Source: Chloroflexota bacterium (lineage in GTDB: Bacteria; Chloroflexota; Anaerolineae; Aggregatilineales; Phototrophicaceae). Taken from it: a stretch of 64,000 bases of DNA. Position 1 is the first letter of the stretch, and every line of letters begins with the position of its first letter. Both the position numbers and the translations under genes were made by a program. Below are positions 44,148 to 52,486 of this stretch, one piece after another. The notes beneath the pieces are model-generated. The model saw only the letters and a list, made by a program, of their open reading frames with translations, ran no database searches and was not told the DNA's origin. Location of the stretch: positions 124,001 to 188,000 of the forward strand of contig JAPOVL010000037.1 of NCBI GenBank assembly GCA_026708115.1, given 5' to 3'.

Positions 44148-45188
44148 ATGAAAACCATCGATCTGAGAAGTGATACAGTTTCGCATCCGACCCCGGAAAT
44201 GCGGGATGCGATGGCAAATGCGGTTGTCGGCGACGATGTGTACCACGACGACCCCACGGTCAATCAATTGGAAGCCGATGCGGCTGCAATGCTGGGCAAG
44301 GATGCGGCTGTCTTTGTAACCAGCGGCACGCAGGGCAACCTCTGCGCTCTACTGGCGCACTGTCAACGAGGCGATTCGATTATCGTCGGTGATTCGTCGC
44401 ATATCTTTCGCTTCGAGCAAGGTGGCGTCGCGCAGATCGGCGGCATCTTACCGCATACTATTCCCGTGCAGGCGGACGGCAGTTTGCGCTTAGGGGACAT
44501 TCAAAACGCGATTCAGCCAGACGATGAGCACAAACCGGTCACGCGACTGGTGGCCCTGGAAAATACGCATAACGCGGCGGGGGGCATGCCCTTGTCCGCC
44601 GAGTACAGTGCCCAGGTTGCCGGCCTGGCGAGAGAGAATGGCTTGCTGCTGCATATCGACGGCGCGAGGATCTTCAACGCCGCCGCGGCATTCAACGTTG
44701 ATGTAAAAGATTTGGTGGCGGGGGCAGATTCTGTCACTTTCTGTCTTTCCAAGGGGCTGTGCGCGCCGGCGGGATCGTTATTGCTGGGCGCGCCGGACTT
44801 CATTCGTCGGGCGCGACGCGCGCGCAAGGCGCTGGGCGGCAGCTTGCGACAGGCGGGCGTCTTGGCGGCGGCCGGATTGATCGCATTGCACAAGATGAAA
44901 GATCGCTTGCGCGAGGACCACAGAAACGCCGCGCTGTTAGCTGAAGGGCTGAGCGAGATACCGTATGTTGAGGTAGAGAAGCAAAACACCAACTTCGTCT
45001 ACTTTTCGCTTTCGGAAGACGCTCAAATGACATCGGCCCAATTTGTCGGCTTGTTACGTCAAGAATATAATGTCTTCATGTCGCCATATGGGGGCGAAAA
45101 CGGCTCAATTCGGCTGCGCACGCATTACTGGATTGACCAGGAAGCGATTGATACGGTACTTGCAGCGGTGAGAACCACCCTGACATGA
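44148..45188 (+). CDS. Low-specificity L-threonine aldolase
   Basis: The 346-residue PLP enzyme cleaves threonine to glycine and acetaldehyde. It opens with [18 protein letters not shown], then [16 protein letters not shown] and [10 protein letters not shown], has [11 protein letters not shown] and [10 protein letters not shown], and carries the PLP Lys in [16 protein letters not shown]. These are family hallmarks. The start at 44148 is preferred because it matches the family N terminus; an earlier in-frame TTG at 44121 exists. The stop overlaps the following membrane protein start (ATGA). Confidence 0.94.
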   Translation: MKTIDLRSDTVSHPTPEMRDAMANAVVGDDVYHDDPTVNQLEADAAAMLGKDAAVFVTSGTQGNLCALLAHCQRGDSIIVGDSSHIFRFEQGGVAQIGGILPHTIPVQADGSLRLGDIQNAIQPDDEHKPVTRLVALENTHNAAGGMPLSAEYSAQVAGLARENGLLLHIDGARIFNAAAAFNVDVKDLVAGADSVTFCLSKGLCAPAGSLLLGAPDFIRRARRARKALGGSLRQAGVLAAAGLIALHKMKDRLREDHRNAALLAEGLSEIPYVEVEKQNTNFVYFSLSEDAQMTSAQFVGLLRQEYNVFMSPYGGENGSIRLRTHYWIDQEAIDTVLAAVRTTLT

Positions 45189-45904
45189 TAGAAGAGTCTC
45201 CGCGTGATCCCGCAAATGGGCCTGCCGATATAGAATCGGCTGGGGATGACGCCATTCAAGCGTCGCAAGTGGAGAGCGCTGCGCCCGCGCAATATCGCGG
45301 CGCCGCGAGCGATCCGATTTTCGGATTCATGATTGCCGCCGCGCTGAGCGTTGGTCTAAGTCCTTTGTTGCCGGACAATGCCGATTTGCGCTACACGCTC
45401 GCTTGGGGCGCGCTGTCCGGGGTGAGCATTCTGTCCTGGTTGTTGGGCAACATGGAGCGCATCGGAGAGGAAAGCCCGGAGAATATCGGCTGGGGCTTGC
45501 TCTATGGATTGCTGCTGGGCATACCCTTCATGGTATTTTTGCGCCAATCAATCCTGGAACCGGCGACAGCGCAAATGTTCCCGGGGATGACCGCAGGCAG
45601 CCTGCTGGCGTTTCTGGTGTTTGTGATGCCAATATCGGAGACCTTGTTTTTCCGTGGATTGCTGCAGAAGCAGTTGCCGTTCTGGATAGTGGGGGTGTTG
45701 GCAACGCTGTGGAATGTGGTCCTTTTTTTCCCGGTTATGTGGCAGACGGTGATACGGTTGCATGCGGTAACGGCGGTTATCGTCATCATCTTGCTATTGA
45801 TGAATATGGTATTTGTCTACGTTCGCGAAAGAAATGGTTTGGCGGCCGCTTGGGTCTGCCAGATTGTCGCCAATCTGGTCATCTTGTACGTGCCGTTTCT
45901 CTAG
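45185..45904 (+). CDS. CPBP-like membrane protein with degenerate protease motifs
   Basis: The 239-residue protein has an acidic N-terminal tail of about 40 residues and some seven membrane helices. The segment PISETLFFRGLLQ corresponds to the EE-x3-R motif of CPBP (CAAX-type) intramembrane proteases, but the first Glu is Ser. The later His positions are also lost: the motif-2 helix reads WNVVLFFPVMW without His, and the last helix has AAAWVCQIVAN with Gln where His is usual. It is likely not proteolytic. The start is coupled to the aldolase stop. Confidence 0.6.
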   Translation: MIEESPRDPANGPADIESAGDDAIQASQVESAAPAQYRGAASDPIFGFMIAAALSVGLSPLLPDNADLRYTLAWGALSGVSILSWLLGNMERIGEESPENIGWGLLYGLLLGIPFMVFLRQSILEPATAQMFPGMTAGSLLAFLVFVMPISETLFFRGLLQKQLPFWIVGVLATLWNVVLFFPVMWQTVIRLHAVTAVIVIILLLMNMVFVYVRERNGLAAAWVCQIVANLVILYVPFL

Positions 45905-45977
45905 TTGTCCGCGGGCGGGGGTTTCGGAATCCTATTCTCTGATGGGCGACACAGCAGCCGTCGCCGGTCTGTCGGGA

Positions 45978-46691
45978 TTACTCGGCCAGGTGCTCCAGCG
46001 GATCGGGCTTGGGCGCCGGTTTGAAAAAGCCGGCGAAGAACATCAAGGCGAAGCCGGCAATGAATCCGCCGATGTGCGCCCAATGGGCCACATCGGTCTC
46101 AACGCCGATCCATCCCACCTGTTGCAGAATGTCCGTCAAGAACCAGTAGCCCAGGAAAAGAAAGGCGGGCACGTTGACCGACCAGACAAATGGGCGGAAG
46201 AAACCCAGCATCGTCTTGACTTTGGCGTCCGGACGCAGATAGAGGAATCCGCCCATGACACCGGCGATGGCGCCGCTAGCGCCGATCACGACACCTGTGT
46301 CGGCGACTGTGCAAATGGTATTGCCAAGCATGACGTGAGCGATCGTCGCCAGAACCCCAAATGTCAGATAGGCAGCGACAAACTTGATACTGCCCAGGTA
46401 GCGCTCGACGAGGCCGCCAAAAAGGAAGAGGAACCACATATTGCCCAGCACATGGGCGACGCTGGCGTGAAGGAACATGCTGCGGAATGAATCGAGCGCG
46501 GTCGTGCCAAAGGACTGTTCGCCGATTTTGCAGACTTCCAGGCCGTAGTTTTGCAATGCAGCCTTCAAGAAGCCTTCGCCCTGGGCATCCACTGACAGTT
46601 CCCAAAGAAAGACCAGGATATTCATGACGATCAGCACAATGGTGGCTTTGGGAATTTTTTTGTCTCGTCCGACTACGGTTAATGGAAACAT
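45978..46691 (-). CDS. Rhomboid family intramembrane serine protease (copy 1)
   Basis: The 237-residue protein has six or seven membrane helices. The catalytic Ser lies in GASGAIAGVMGG and the His in HIGGFIAGFALMF; the loop motif HASVAHVLGNMWFL precedes them. These proteases cut substrates inside the membrane. ATG 46691 (MFPLTVVG) is preferred over 46721 because AGAGGG lies upstream and the neighbouring paralogue begins with the similar MIPYKIVG. It is the second of two tandem rhomboid genes on the minus strand. Confidence 0.92.
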   Translation of the reverse strand: MFPLTVVGRDKKIPKATIVLIVMNILVFLWELSVDAQGEGFLKAALQNYGLEVCKIGEQSFGTTALDSFRSMFLHASVAHVLGNMWFLFLFGGLVERYLGSIKFVAAYLTFGVLATIAHVMLGNTICTVADTGVVIGASGAIAGVMGGFLYLRPDAKVKTMLGFFRPFVWSVNVPAFLFLGYWFLTDILQQVGWIGVETDVAHWAHIGGFIAGFALMFFAGFFKPAPKPDPLEHLAE

Positions 46692-46776
46692 GGCCGCGCC
46701 CTCTTGCTCGCCCTGACTCATTTACGTTATCACAGCATTTAGGTTTCGCGCAAGTCAGCTTCGCATTGGACGGGCT

Positions 46777-47481
46777 TCATTCGTTTGCTATATGGCGGCT
46801 TGCGTTCGTTGGCAGCGCGATGAAAAAGGAGATGACAAAGATGAGCGCCAGCCCGGTGAAGAATCCGCCAACGTGTCCCCAATGCACATTGATTCTCGGC
46901 GCCACTGAACCGACTTCGTAGAAAAACTGCATGAACAGCCAGTAGACCAGATAGACCCAGGCGGGGGCGTTGACGTCGTATCCGAATATCTTGAGAAAGA
47001 TGATCTTGGACCTAATGCGCGCGGTGGGGAAAAGGAAGAGAAAGGCGCCGATGATTCCCGAGATCGCGCCGCTGGACCCGATCATGTATTGCGGTTCGCT
47101 GCACAGCGCGCCATCGAAGAGTATGTGGCCGAAATGCCCGCCGAAACCGACAATGAGATAAAAGGCGAGGAACTTCCAGTGTCCCAGATGCTCTTCAATA
47201 CGAGAGCCGAATACGTAAAAGATGATGATGTTGGAGGTAAGGTGCACAAAGCTCATGTGGAGAAAGATGCTTCGCGTGCCGTCGACGAGTGTCTCGAGCG
47301 GGCTTTGCTGGCCTATGGCGCATATGTTCAAGACATAACTGCTATATACCTCTTCAAGCGACAGTCCGCCGAAAAAGGCGTACAAGAGGACGTAGACGAA
47401 GGCCAAGACATTGGTGACTGTGACAAAGAATGCTACGTAGGGTCGAAAGTCTGATTTGCCGACAATCTTGTAGGGGATCAT
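46777..47481 (-). CDS. Rhomboid family intramembrane serine protease (copy 2)
   Basis: The 234-residue paralogue of the adjacent gene has Ser in GSSGAISGIIGAFL and His in WGHVGGFFTGLAL, with SFVHLTSNIIIFYVFGSRIE as the loop motif. Both catalytic residues are intact. It precedes copy 1 by 85 bases and is probably in one transcript with it. Shared features outside the active site (ICAIGQQS versus VCKIGEQS, and LEEVY-type loop) suggest tandem duplication. Confidence 0.92.
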   Translation of the reverse strand: MIPYKIVGKSDFRPYVAFFVTVTNVLAFVYVLLYAFFGGLSLEEVYSSYVLNICAIGQQSPLETLVDGTRSIFLHMSFVHLTSNIIIFYVFGSRIEEHLGHWKFLAFYLIVGFGGHFGHILFDGALCSEPQYMIGSSGAISGIIGAFLFLFPTARIRSKIIFLKIFGYDVNAPAWVYLVYWLFMQFFYEVGSVAPRINVHWGHVGGFFTGLALIFVISFFIALPTNASRHIANE

Positions 47482-47607
47482 GCCGCTGATTCATAAACAA
47501 GCGTTGGAATCAGCTTAGCACAAAGAATTGGCCATAGGCAAATTTGCGTAGCCGCTCGTGGCCGGCCGTTGACAAGCGCGCTCGCGCGCTCTAACTATCC
47601 TAGCTTC

Positions 47608-48744
47608 CTAGCGCTCGGCCAGTGGCAGCCAATTGAGATCGCAGGGTCCAACATAGTTTGCCTTGGGGCGGATCAGGCGCCCGCCCATCTGGCCGATAAT
47701 ATGGGCCGACCATCCGGCGATGCGCGACATCACAAATAGGGGCGTGAACATGTCAATATCCAGGTCCAGGGTGTAGAGCACAATGGCGCTGTAATAATCG
47801 ACATTGGGGTAGAGATTGCGCGAGATGAAGTATTCGTCCGCTCGCGCCGTTTCCGCCAGCGTGACGGCAATATCGTACCACTTGCGCTTGCCCGAGCTTT
47901 CCGCGAGCGCTTTAGCGTGCCGCTTGAGAATACCGGCGCGCGGGTCATTGGATTTGTAGACGCGGTGCCCAATGCCCATAATCCGGCGCTGGCCGGTCTT
48001 GACGTACTTTTCGAACCAGGGAAGGACGTTTTCGACTTCGCCGATTTCCAGGAACATTTTCATGGCCTCGGCGTTGGCGCCGCCATGCGCAGGTCCTTTT
48101 AGCGCGGCGATACCACCGACAACTGCGCTGTGCATATCAGAGCCGGTGGCGGTGATGACACGGGCGGCGAAGGTGCTGGCGTTCATGCCGTGTTCGGCGA
48201 GCAATACCAGATAGACATCGACCGCGGCGCTGGCGGTTGCATCGGGTTCTTCGCCCGACATCATGTAGACGAAGTTCTGAGCCAAAGTCAGATCCTGGCG
48301 CGGGGGGATTGGTTCCAGCCCTTTGGTGATCCGCATCCAGGCGGCGCAGATCGTCGTAATTTGCCCGGTCAGCCGTACCGCTTTGGACAGGGCCAGGTCT
48401 TTGTCTGTCAGGTTTTCCGCATCCGCGTCAAAGGCGGAGAGCATGGAAACGGCGCTGCGGAGCGCGGCCATGGCCGGCGTACTATCTGGCAAGGATTTCA
48501 TCATGTCTACAACTGGATTCGGAATCGCGGCATTCTTTGCGATATCGCTGCGCAGCGCTTCGTATTCGGCTTGGTCCGGCAGGCGTGTGTAGTGAAGCAG
48601 GAACAAGACTTCTTCAAAGGATGCGTTTTCGGCAAGTTCTTCGATGGCATAGCCGCTATAGATAAGTTTGCCGATTGATCCGTCAATGAAGCTCGTCGCA
48701 ATATCCGCTACAACGACTCCCTCTAGCCCACCTTTGCTTGCCAT
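47608..48744 (-). CDS. gltA: Citrate synthase
   Basis: The 378-residue enzyme condenses acetyl-CoA and oxaloacetate. It has the short bacterial/archaeal form, with VVADIATSFIDGSIGKLIY at the N terminus, LKGPAHGGANAEAMKMFLE with the first catalytic His, GHRVYKSNDPRAGIL with the second, and the catalytic Asp in the DLDIDMFTPLF region. AAGGAGA nine bases before the ATG supports the start. Relatives include 2-methylcitrate synthases, so side activity is possible. Confidence 0.94.
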   Translation of the reverse strand: MASKGGLEGVVVADIATSFIDGSIGKLIYSGYAIEELAENASFEEVLFLLHYTRLPDQAEYEALRSDIAKNAAIPNPVVDMMKSLPDSTPAMAALRSAVSMLSAFDADAENLTDKDLALSKAVRLTGQITTICAAWMRITKGLEPIPPRQDLTLAQNFVYMMSGEEPDATASAAVDVYLVLLAEHGMNASTFAARVITATGSDMHSAVVGGIAALKGPAHGGANAEAMKMFLEIGEVENVLPWFEKYVKTGQRRIMGIGHRVYKSNDPRAGILKRHAKALAESSGKRKWYDIAVTLAETARADEYFISRNLYPNVDYYSAIVLYTLDLDIDMFTPLFVMSRIAGWSAHIIGQMGGRLIRPKANYVGPCDLNWLPLAER

Positions 48745-49316
48745 CTAGCGCGTCTCCTTGTCGATTAGGGTTTCCCAGCGTTATTTTTCATTCGTAGCGC
48801 GGTTGCCGCCGCGCCAAGCAGTTGCTGTTCTGGCCGTCCCATGTTGGTCGCAACTGTTTGCCCCTTGTTCGTTGAGCCAGGCGCAGCCTGATCGTTGCCT
48901 TCAGCAATAGATCAGAGGCCGAGACTATCATTAGACAGGGAAGTATAGCACTGTCAATACGCCCCTTCAATGACAATCAGCAGAATGGTCAGCCAGGTCA
49001 ACAAGCAAGCGCAGCGCCGCAGTTCACATAAACGGGTCCGCGGCGCTGCGGTCCGAGTGACGCGACCCAGGGGAGAGATCTGCCGTTGCGCATCGGCACT
49101 GAACGTGCTAATCTATGCGCCATGGTGAACCGTGAAGCGACTCATTCTGCGAAAACCGGATGTCTTTGTTGTTGCAGCAAAGTGCTCCGTAATGCCTGGC
49201 GCGTGGGGATTTCTGCTGATTGAGGACGTCTGGTCACCAACCAGCAATGAAGAAACGAGAGTCAACACGCAAGGGTTGACTCTTTTTGATTGTGCTGACG
49301 AAGAAAGAAATCTAGC
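48745..49316 (+). promoter_or_regulatory. Structured leader between citrate synthase and the JAMM operon
   Basis: This 572-base gap has no supported gene. It contains an 11-bp hairpin (49010-49020 with 49040-49050, core GCAGCGCCGC / GCGGCGCTGC) and a weak promoter (TTGCGC at 49085-49090, 17 bases, TAATCT). A small CTGGT / ACCAG hairpin (49230-49244) follows, then a strong terminator 30 bases ahead of the JAMM start. A 62-codon frame from GTG 49132 ends in an ATGA overlap with the JAMM gene but has no family features. I could not match it to a known riboswitch. Confidence 0.45.
49258..49287 (+). terminator. Intrinsic terminator in the leader of the JAMM operon
   Basis: A perfect 9-bp stem (AGAGTCAAC / GTTGACTCT) with an 8-base loop is followed by TTTTT. 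It sits between the putative promoter and the first gene, so it would act as an attenuator. Confidence 0.75.
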
Positions 49317-49751
49317 ATGACGGTTCGGTTAGGAAAGCACCTTCAAGGTCGGATATGCGAGCAGATGGAGGATACCTATCCCAACGAAGGCGGGGGCTTT
49401 CTTTTGGGTGAACTGGAAGGCAATAGCACTGTCATCCGCGACATCATTCAGGTGGACAACGTTTTCGAGGAAGCGGAACAGTACCATCGTTACGCGATGA
49501 CCCCACAGGACTGGATACGCCTGGAAGATGAAGCCGACGACCGTGGGCTGGCCTTAGTGGGGTATTATCACAGCCATCCGGATTCGCCGGCGATCCCGTC
49601 CGAGTACGACCGGGAGCACGCTCTGCCGAATTTCGTATATATCATTACCTCGGTGGAAATGGGACGGGCAAGCGATATGCGCGTTTGGAAGTTGCGGGCG
49701 GATCGCAGCGTCTTTGATAGAGAAGAACTTGATGTGCTTGAACTCGATTAG
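49317..49751 (+). CDS. JAMM/MPN+ metallopeptidase (Mec-like)
   Basis: The 144-residue protein carries a complete JAMM zinc site: Glu in NEGGGFLLGEL and the H-x-H-x7-S-x2-D set in YYHSHPDSPAIPSEYD. Bacterial members such as Mec and QbsD cut after the C-terminal Gly-Gly of ubiquitin-like sulfur carriers. The next gene encodes such a carrier and the third an E1-like enzyme, so it should process or release that carrier. It is the first gene after the attenuator-like leader. Confidence 0.93.
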   Translation: MTVRLGKHLQGRICEQMEDTYPNEGGGFLLGELEGNSTVIRDIIQVDNVFEEAEQYHRYAMTPQDWIRLEDEADDRGLALVGYYHSHPDSPAIPSEYDREHALPNFVYIITSVEMGRASDMRVWKLRADRSVFDREELDVLELD

Positions 49752-49828
49752 TTTAGGCGCGATGCCGTCAGTCGGCGACCCTACTTGGAGACTATGAGGC
49801 AAGAAGAGAAAAGAAGGAGAAAAGAAAC

Positions 49829-50128
49829 ATGGCGAGCATTCGAATCCCAACGCCGTTGCGCGCTTACACAGGCGGCGCGTCCAACATCGACGTTGTTGGC
49901 GAGACGGTTGGCGAGGCGCTGATGAACTTGGTAGAAGCGCATCCAGACTTGCGTGTACACTTGTTCAACGACGACGAACTGCGCAGCTTTGTCAACATTT
50001 TCATAGACGACGAGGACATCCGTTTCATGCAGGGACTTGATACGGAAATTGCAGCGAGCGACAGCTTGCGCATCATCCCCAGCATTGCCGGCGGAACGGT
50101 TGGTTGGAGCTTGATGGAGTGGAAATGA
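49829..50128 (+). CDS. Ubiquitin-like sulfur carrier (MoaD/ThiS/CysO family) with C-terminal tail
   Basis: The 99-residue beta-grasp protein opens with IRIPTPLRAYTGG and ends with LRIIPSIAGG followed by ten more residues, TVGWSLMEWK. Active carriers end at Gly-Gly and form a thiocarboxylate there. The tail therefore implies proteolytic trimming, most simply by the JAMM enzyme encoded upstream. AAGGAG nine bases before the ATG supports the start. The stop overlaps the E1 gene by four bases (ATGA). The sulfur could serve cysteine, methionine or cofactor synthesis. Confidence 0.92.
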   Translation: MASIRIPTPLRAYTGGASNIDVVGETVGEALMNLVEAHPDLRVHLFNDDELRSFVNIFIDDEDIRFMQGLDTEIAASDSLRIIPSIAGGTVGWSLMEWK

Positions 50129-51372
50129 TGACAAGGCTACACAGTCGCATTGCGGATTTGAACAATGAGGAAGTCAAACGCTACAGTCGTCACGTCATCA
50201 TGCCGGAAGTCGGCATCGAGGGACAGAGACGTTTGAAGGCCTCCAACGTCCTGTTGATCGGAACTGGCGGATTGGGCAGTCCGTTGGCGCTTTATCTCGC
50301 GGCTGCCGGCATCGGACGAATTGGATTGGTGGATTATGACGTGGTCGACTTCACTAATCTGCAGCGCCAGGTGATACATGGCGTAAGCACGGTTGGCGCC
50401 TCCAAGCTGGATAGCGCCGCCGATCGCATGCTTGACCTCAATCCAGATATTGATGTGGTGAAATACAACGAGCCGCTGACATCCGAGAACGCGGAACGCA
50501 TATTCGGCGAGGATTGGGACATTGTCATCGATGGTACGGACAACTTTCCGACGCGATACCTGGTCAACGACGCCTGCGTGAAACTGGGCATCCCTAACGT
50601 GTACGGCAGCATTTTCCGATTCGAGGGGCAGTTAAGCGTGTTTTATGCCGAGAGCGGTCCCTGCTATCGCTGCATGTTCCCCGAGCCGCCGCCGCCGGGT
50701 CTGGTGCCAAGTTGCGCGGAAGGCGGGGTTCTGGGCATACTGCCCGGCACGATCGGCACCATGCAGGCAACCGAAGCGATCAAGCTGCTGCTTGGCATCG
50801 GCGAGCCAATGATCGGCCGCATGATGCTGTACGATGCCCTGGAAATGAGCTTCCAAACCATCAAAGTCCGCAAAGATCCGGCCTGCCCGGTTTGCGGCAT
50901 TGACAAGGCGGATGTTGTCTTGATCGACTATGAGCAATTCTGTGGCATGCCGGCGCACGATCATAGCGAATTCAGCTCGGCGGACGAGAGCGAGGAACTC
51001 GACATCAAGACCGTCAGCGTGCATGATGTCAAGTCCGCGCTTGAAAACGGCGACGATGTAGTCGTGATTGATGTGCGCGATCCGCATGAATGGGACATCA
51101 GTGTCATCGACGGCACGGTGAAGATCCCCAAACCGGATATCCAATTGGCGAAGAACGGGATACAGGGCGGCCGCCGACTGTGGGAAGAGACAGTCTTGAA
51201 GGACATCCCGAAGGACAAGACCTTGTACGTACATTGCCGCTCGGGGGTGCGCAGCGCCGACAGCATCGCCTATTTGTCGGAGATCGGTTATGACTTGGAC
51301 AAGATGTTCAATGTCGAGGGCGGCATCCTGGCTTGGGCCGATGAGATCGATCCGGATATGCCGAAGTATTGA
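50125..51372 (+). CDS. E1-like adenylyltransferase with rhodanese domain (MoeZ/MoeB family)
   Basis: The 415-residue protein has a ThiF/MoeB domain at about 20-280. It shows RYSRHVIMPEVG, the nucleotide site VLLIGTGGLGSPLALYLA, zinc ligands in CYRCMFP and CPVCG, and the conserved Cys in VPSCAEGGVLG. A C-terminal rhodanese domain follows with active Cys in YVHCRSGVRSA. It should adenylate the C terminus of the upstream carrier and load sulfur as a thiocarboxylate. GGAG six bases before the ATG supports the coupled start. No sulfhydrylase gene (cysM) is adjacent. Confidence 0.95.
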   Translation: MMTRLHSRIADLNNEEVKRYSRHVIMPEVGIEGQRRLKASNVLLIGTGGLGSPLALYLAAAGIGRIGLVDYDVVDFTNLQRQVIHGVSTVGASKLDSAADRMLDLNPDIDVVKYNEPLTSENAERIFGEDWDIVIDGTDNFPTRYLVNDACVKLGIPNVYGSIFRFEGQLSVFYAESGPCYRCMFPEPPPPGLVPSCAEGGVLGILPGTIGTMQATEAIKLLLGIGEPMIGRMMLYDALEMSFQTIKVRKDPACPVCGIDKADVVLIDYEQFCGMPAHDHSEFSSADESEELDIKTVSVHDVKSALENGDDVVVIDVRDPHEWDISVIDGTVKIPKPDIQLAKNGIQGGRRLWEETVLKDIPKDKTLYVHCRSGVRSADSIAYLSEIGYDLDKMFNVEGGILAWADEIDPDMPKY

Positions 51373-51384
51373 TCTGACTTACTT

Positions 51385-51420
51385 AAAGAGACCGGCCTCA
51401 TGCGCCGGTCTCTTTGATTT
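51385..51420. terminator. Bidirectional intrinsic terminator
   Basis: AAAGAGACCGGC and GCCGGTCTCTTT form a perfect 12-bp stem with a 7-base loop, followed by GATTTTT on the plus strand; the A/T base of the stem serves the minus strand. It separates the convergent E1 and korB genes. Confidence 0.88.
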
Positions 51421-51437
51421 TTCCGCCCTGCGGCGCT

Positions 51438-52484
51438 TTAGCCCGCCATCAGACCTCGCATGACGCTGTCAAGCGCCTCTTTCGAAGGCCTGAGGCTGGC
51501 CTCGTCAAGACGCGCCAGGGGCGTCGACACCAGATCTTCGGTATCTGCCAGCGTGGGATGCGGCTCCTCGTAGTAAATCAAGCCTGTGGAAAAGATCTGC
51601 TCGCGCAGGGACTGCTCCAGCACATCAATTGCCATGCGGCGATTGCGCGGGTCGTGATCGTTGTCCAGCTTCTTGAGGCGAATGAAACTGCCGTCGTGCA
51701 TTTCGACATCGATGATGTCGCCGGCTTCGTAGTTGTCAACTTCGATCTCTTCTTGCGCATGGACATAGTCCGGGGCGAGAATCTGGATTTCGTGCAGGGG
51801 CACCTCGTTGTCGCGGCCGTAGGGAAAGCTCTTGGTCGAAGTTTCGGCATTATTGAAGGTAACGCAGGGGCTGATGATATCGAGTACGGCCGTTCCTTGA
51901 TGGAGAATGGCGGCCTGCAACAGCGCCCGTACTTGTTTGGCGTCGCCGCTAAAGCTGCGCGCCACGAAGGACGCGCCCGAGATCACTGCTTCCAGCGCCA
52001 GATCAATTGGCGGCATTTCATTCAGTCCGTAGTACTTCAGGAACTGACCTTCGTCCGCCGTCGCCGAGAATTGCCCTTTGGTCAATCCATAAACGCCGTT
52101 GTTCTCAATGATGTAGACAAAGGGCACATTGCGGCGGATCACGTGCTTGAATTGCCCCATGCCAATGGATCCGCTGTCCCCGTCGCCGCTGACCGCCACG
52201 CAGGACAAGTCCTTGTTTGCCAAGAGCGCGCCAGTCACCACTGACGGCATCCGTCCATGCAAAGCGTTAAAGCCGTGCGATCCCCCCAAGAAATACGCAG
52301 GCGTCTTGCTTGAGCAGCCTATACCGCTCACTTTGATGAATTTGTGCTGCTCGATGCCCATTTCATAGGCTATGCTGATTATCTGGTTCGAGATTGAATC
52401 ATGACCGCAGCCAGGACAAAGCGTGCTGGGACGGCCCTTGTATTCATTTCGGCTCAAACCTAGCTGATTGACACGTGGTGGCAT
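51438..52484 (-). CDS. korB: 2-oxoacid:ferredoxin oxidoreductase subunit beta (KorB-like)
   Basis: The 348-residue subunit binds thiamine pyrophosphate: LCPGCGHDSISNQI, GIGCSSKTPAYFL and the SGDGDSGSIGMGQFKHVIRR (GDG-N type) segment followed by VYIIENNGVYGLTKGQ. A C-terminal extension of about 60 residues follows the core. With KorA it oxidises 2-oxoglutarate (or a similar 2-oxoacid) to acyl-CoA and reduces ferredoxin, or runs in reverse. It begins two bases after the korA stop. Citrate synthase and aconitase genes nearby favour a TCA role. Confidence 0.94.
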   Translation of the reverse strand: MPPRVNQLGLSRNEYKGRPSTLCPGCGHDSISNQIISIAYEMGIEQHKFIKVSGIGCSSKTPAYFLGGSHGFNALHGRMPSVVTGALLANKDLSCVAVSGDGDSGSIGMGQFKHVIRRNVPFVYIIENNGVYGLTKGQFSATADEGQFLKYYGLNEMPPIDLALEAVISGASFVARSFSGDAKQVRALLQAAILHQGTAVLDIISPCVTFNNAETSTKSFPYGRDNEVPLHEIQILAPDYVHAQEEIEVDNYEAGDIIDVEMHDGSFIRLKKLDNDHDPRNRRMAIDVLEQSLREQIFSTGLIYYEEPHPTLADTEDLVSTPLARLDEASLRPSKEALDSVMRGLMAG

Positions 52485-52486
52485 GA

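Noticed and set aside
47575..47605. GCGCGCTCGCGCGC repeat after citrate synthase as a terminator
   Set aside because: The stem is short and simple-sequence, and no T-run follows on the minus strand.
49132..49320. 62-codon frame overlapping the JAMM start by ATGA
   Set aside because: It runs through a perfect terminator hairpin and has no recognisable domain. Kept only as part of the leader description.
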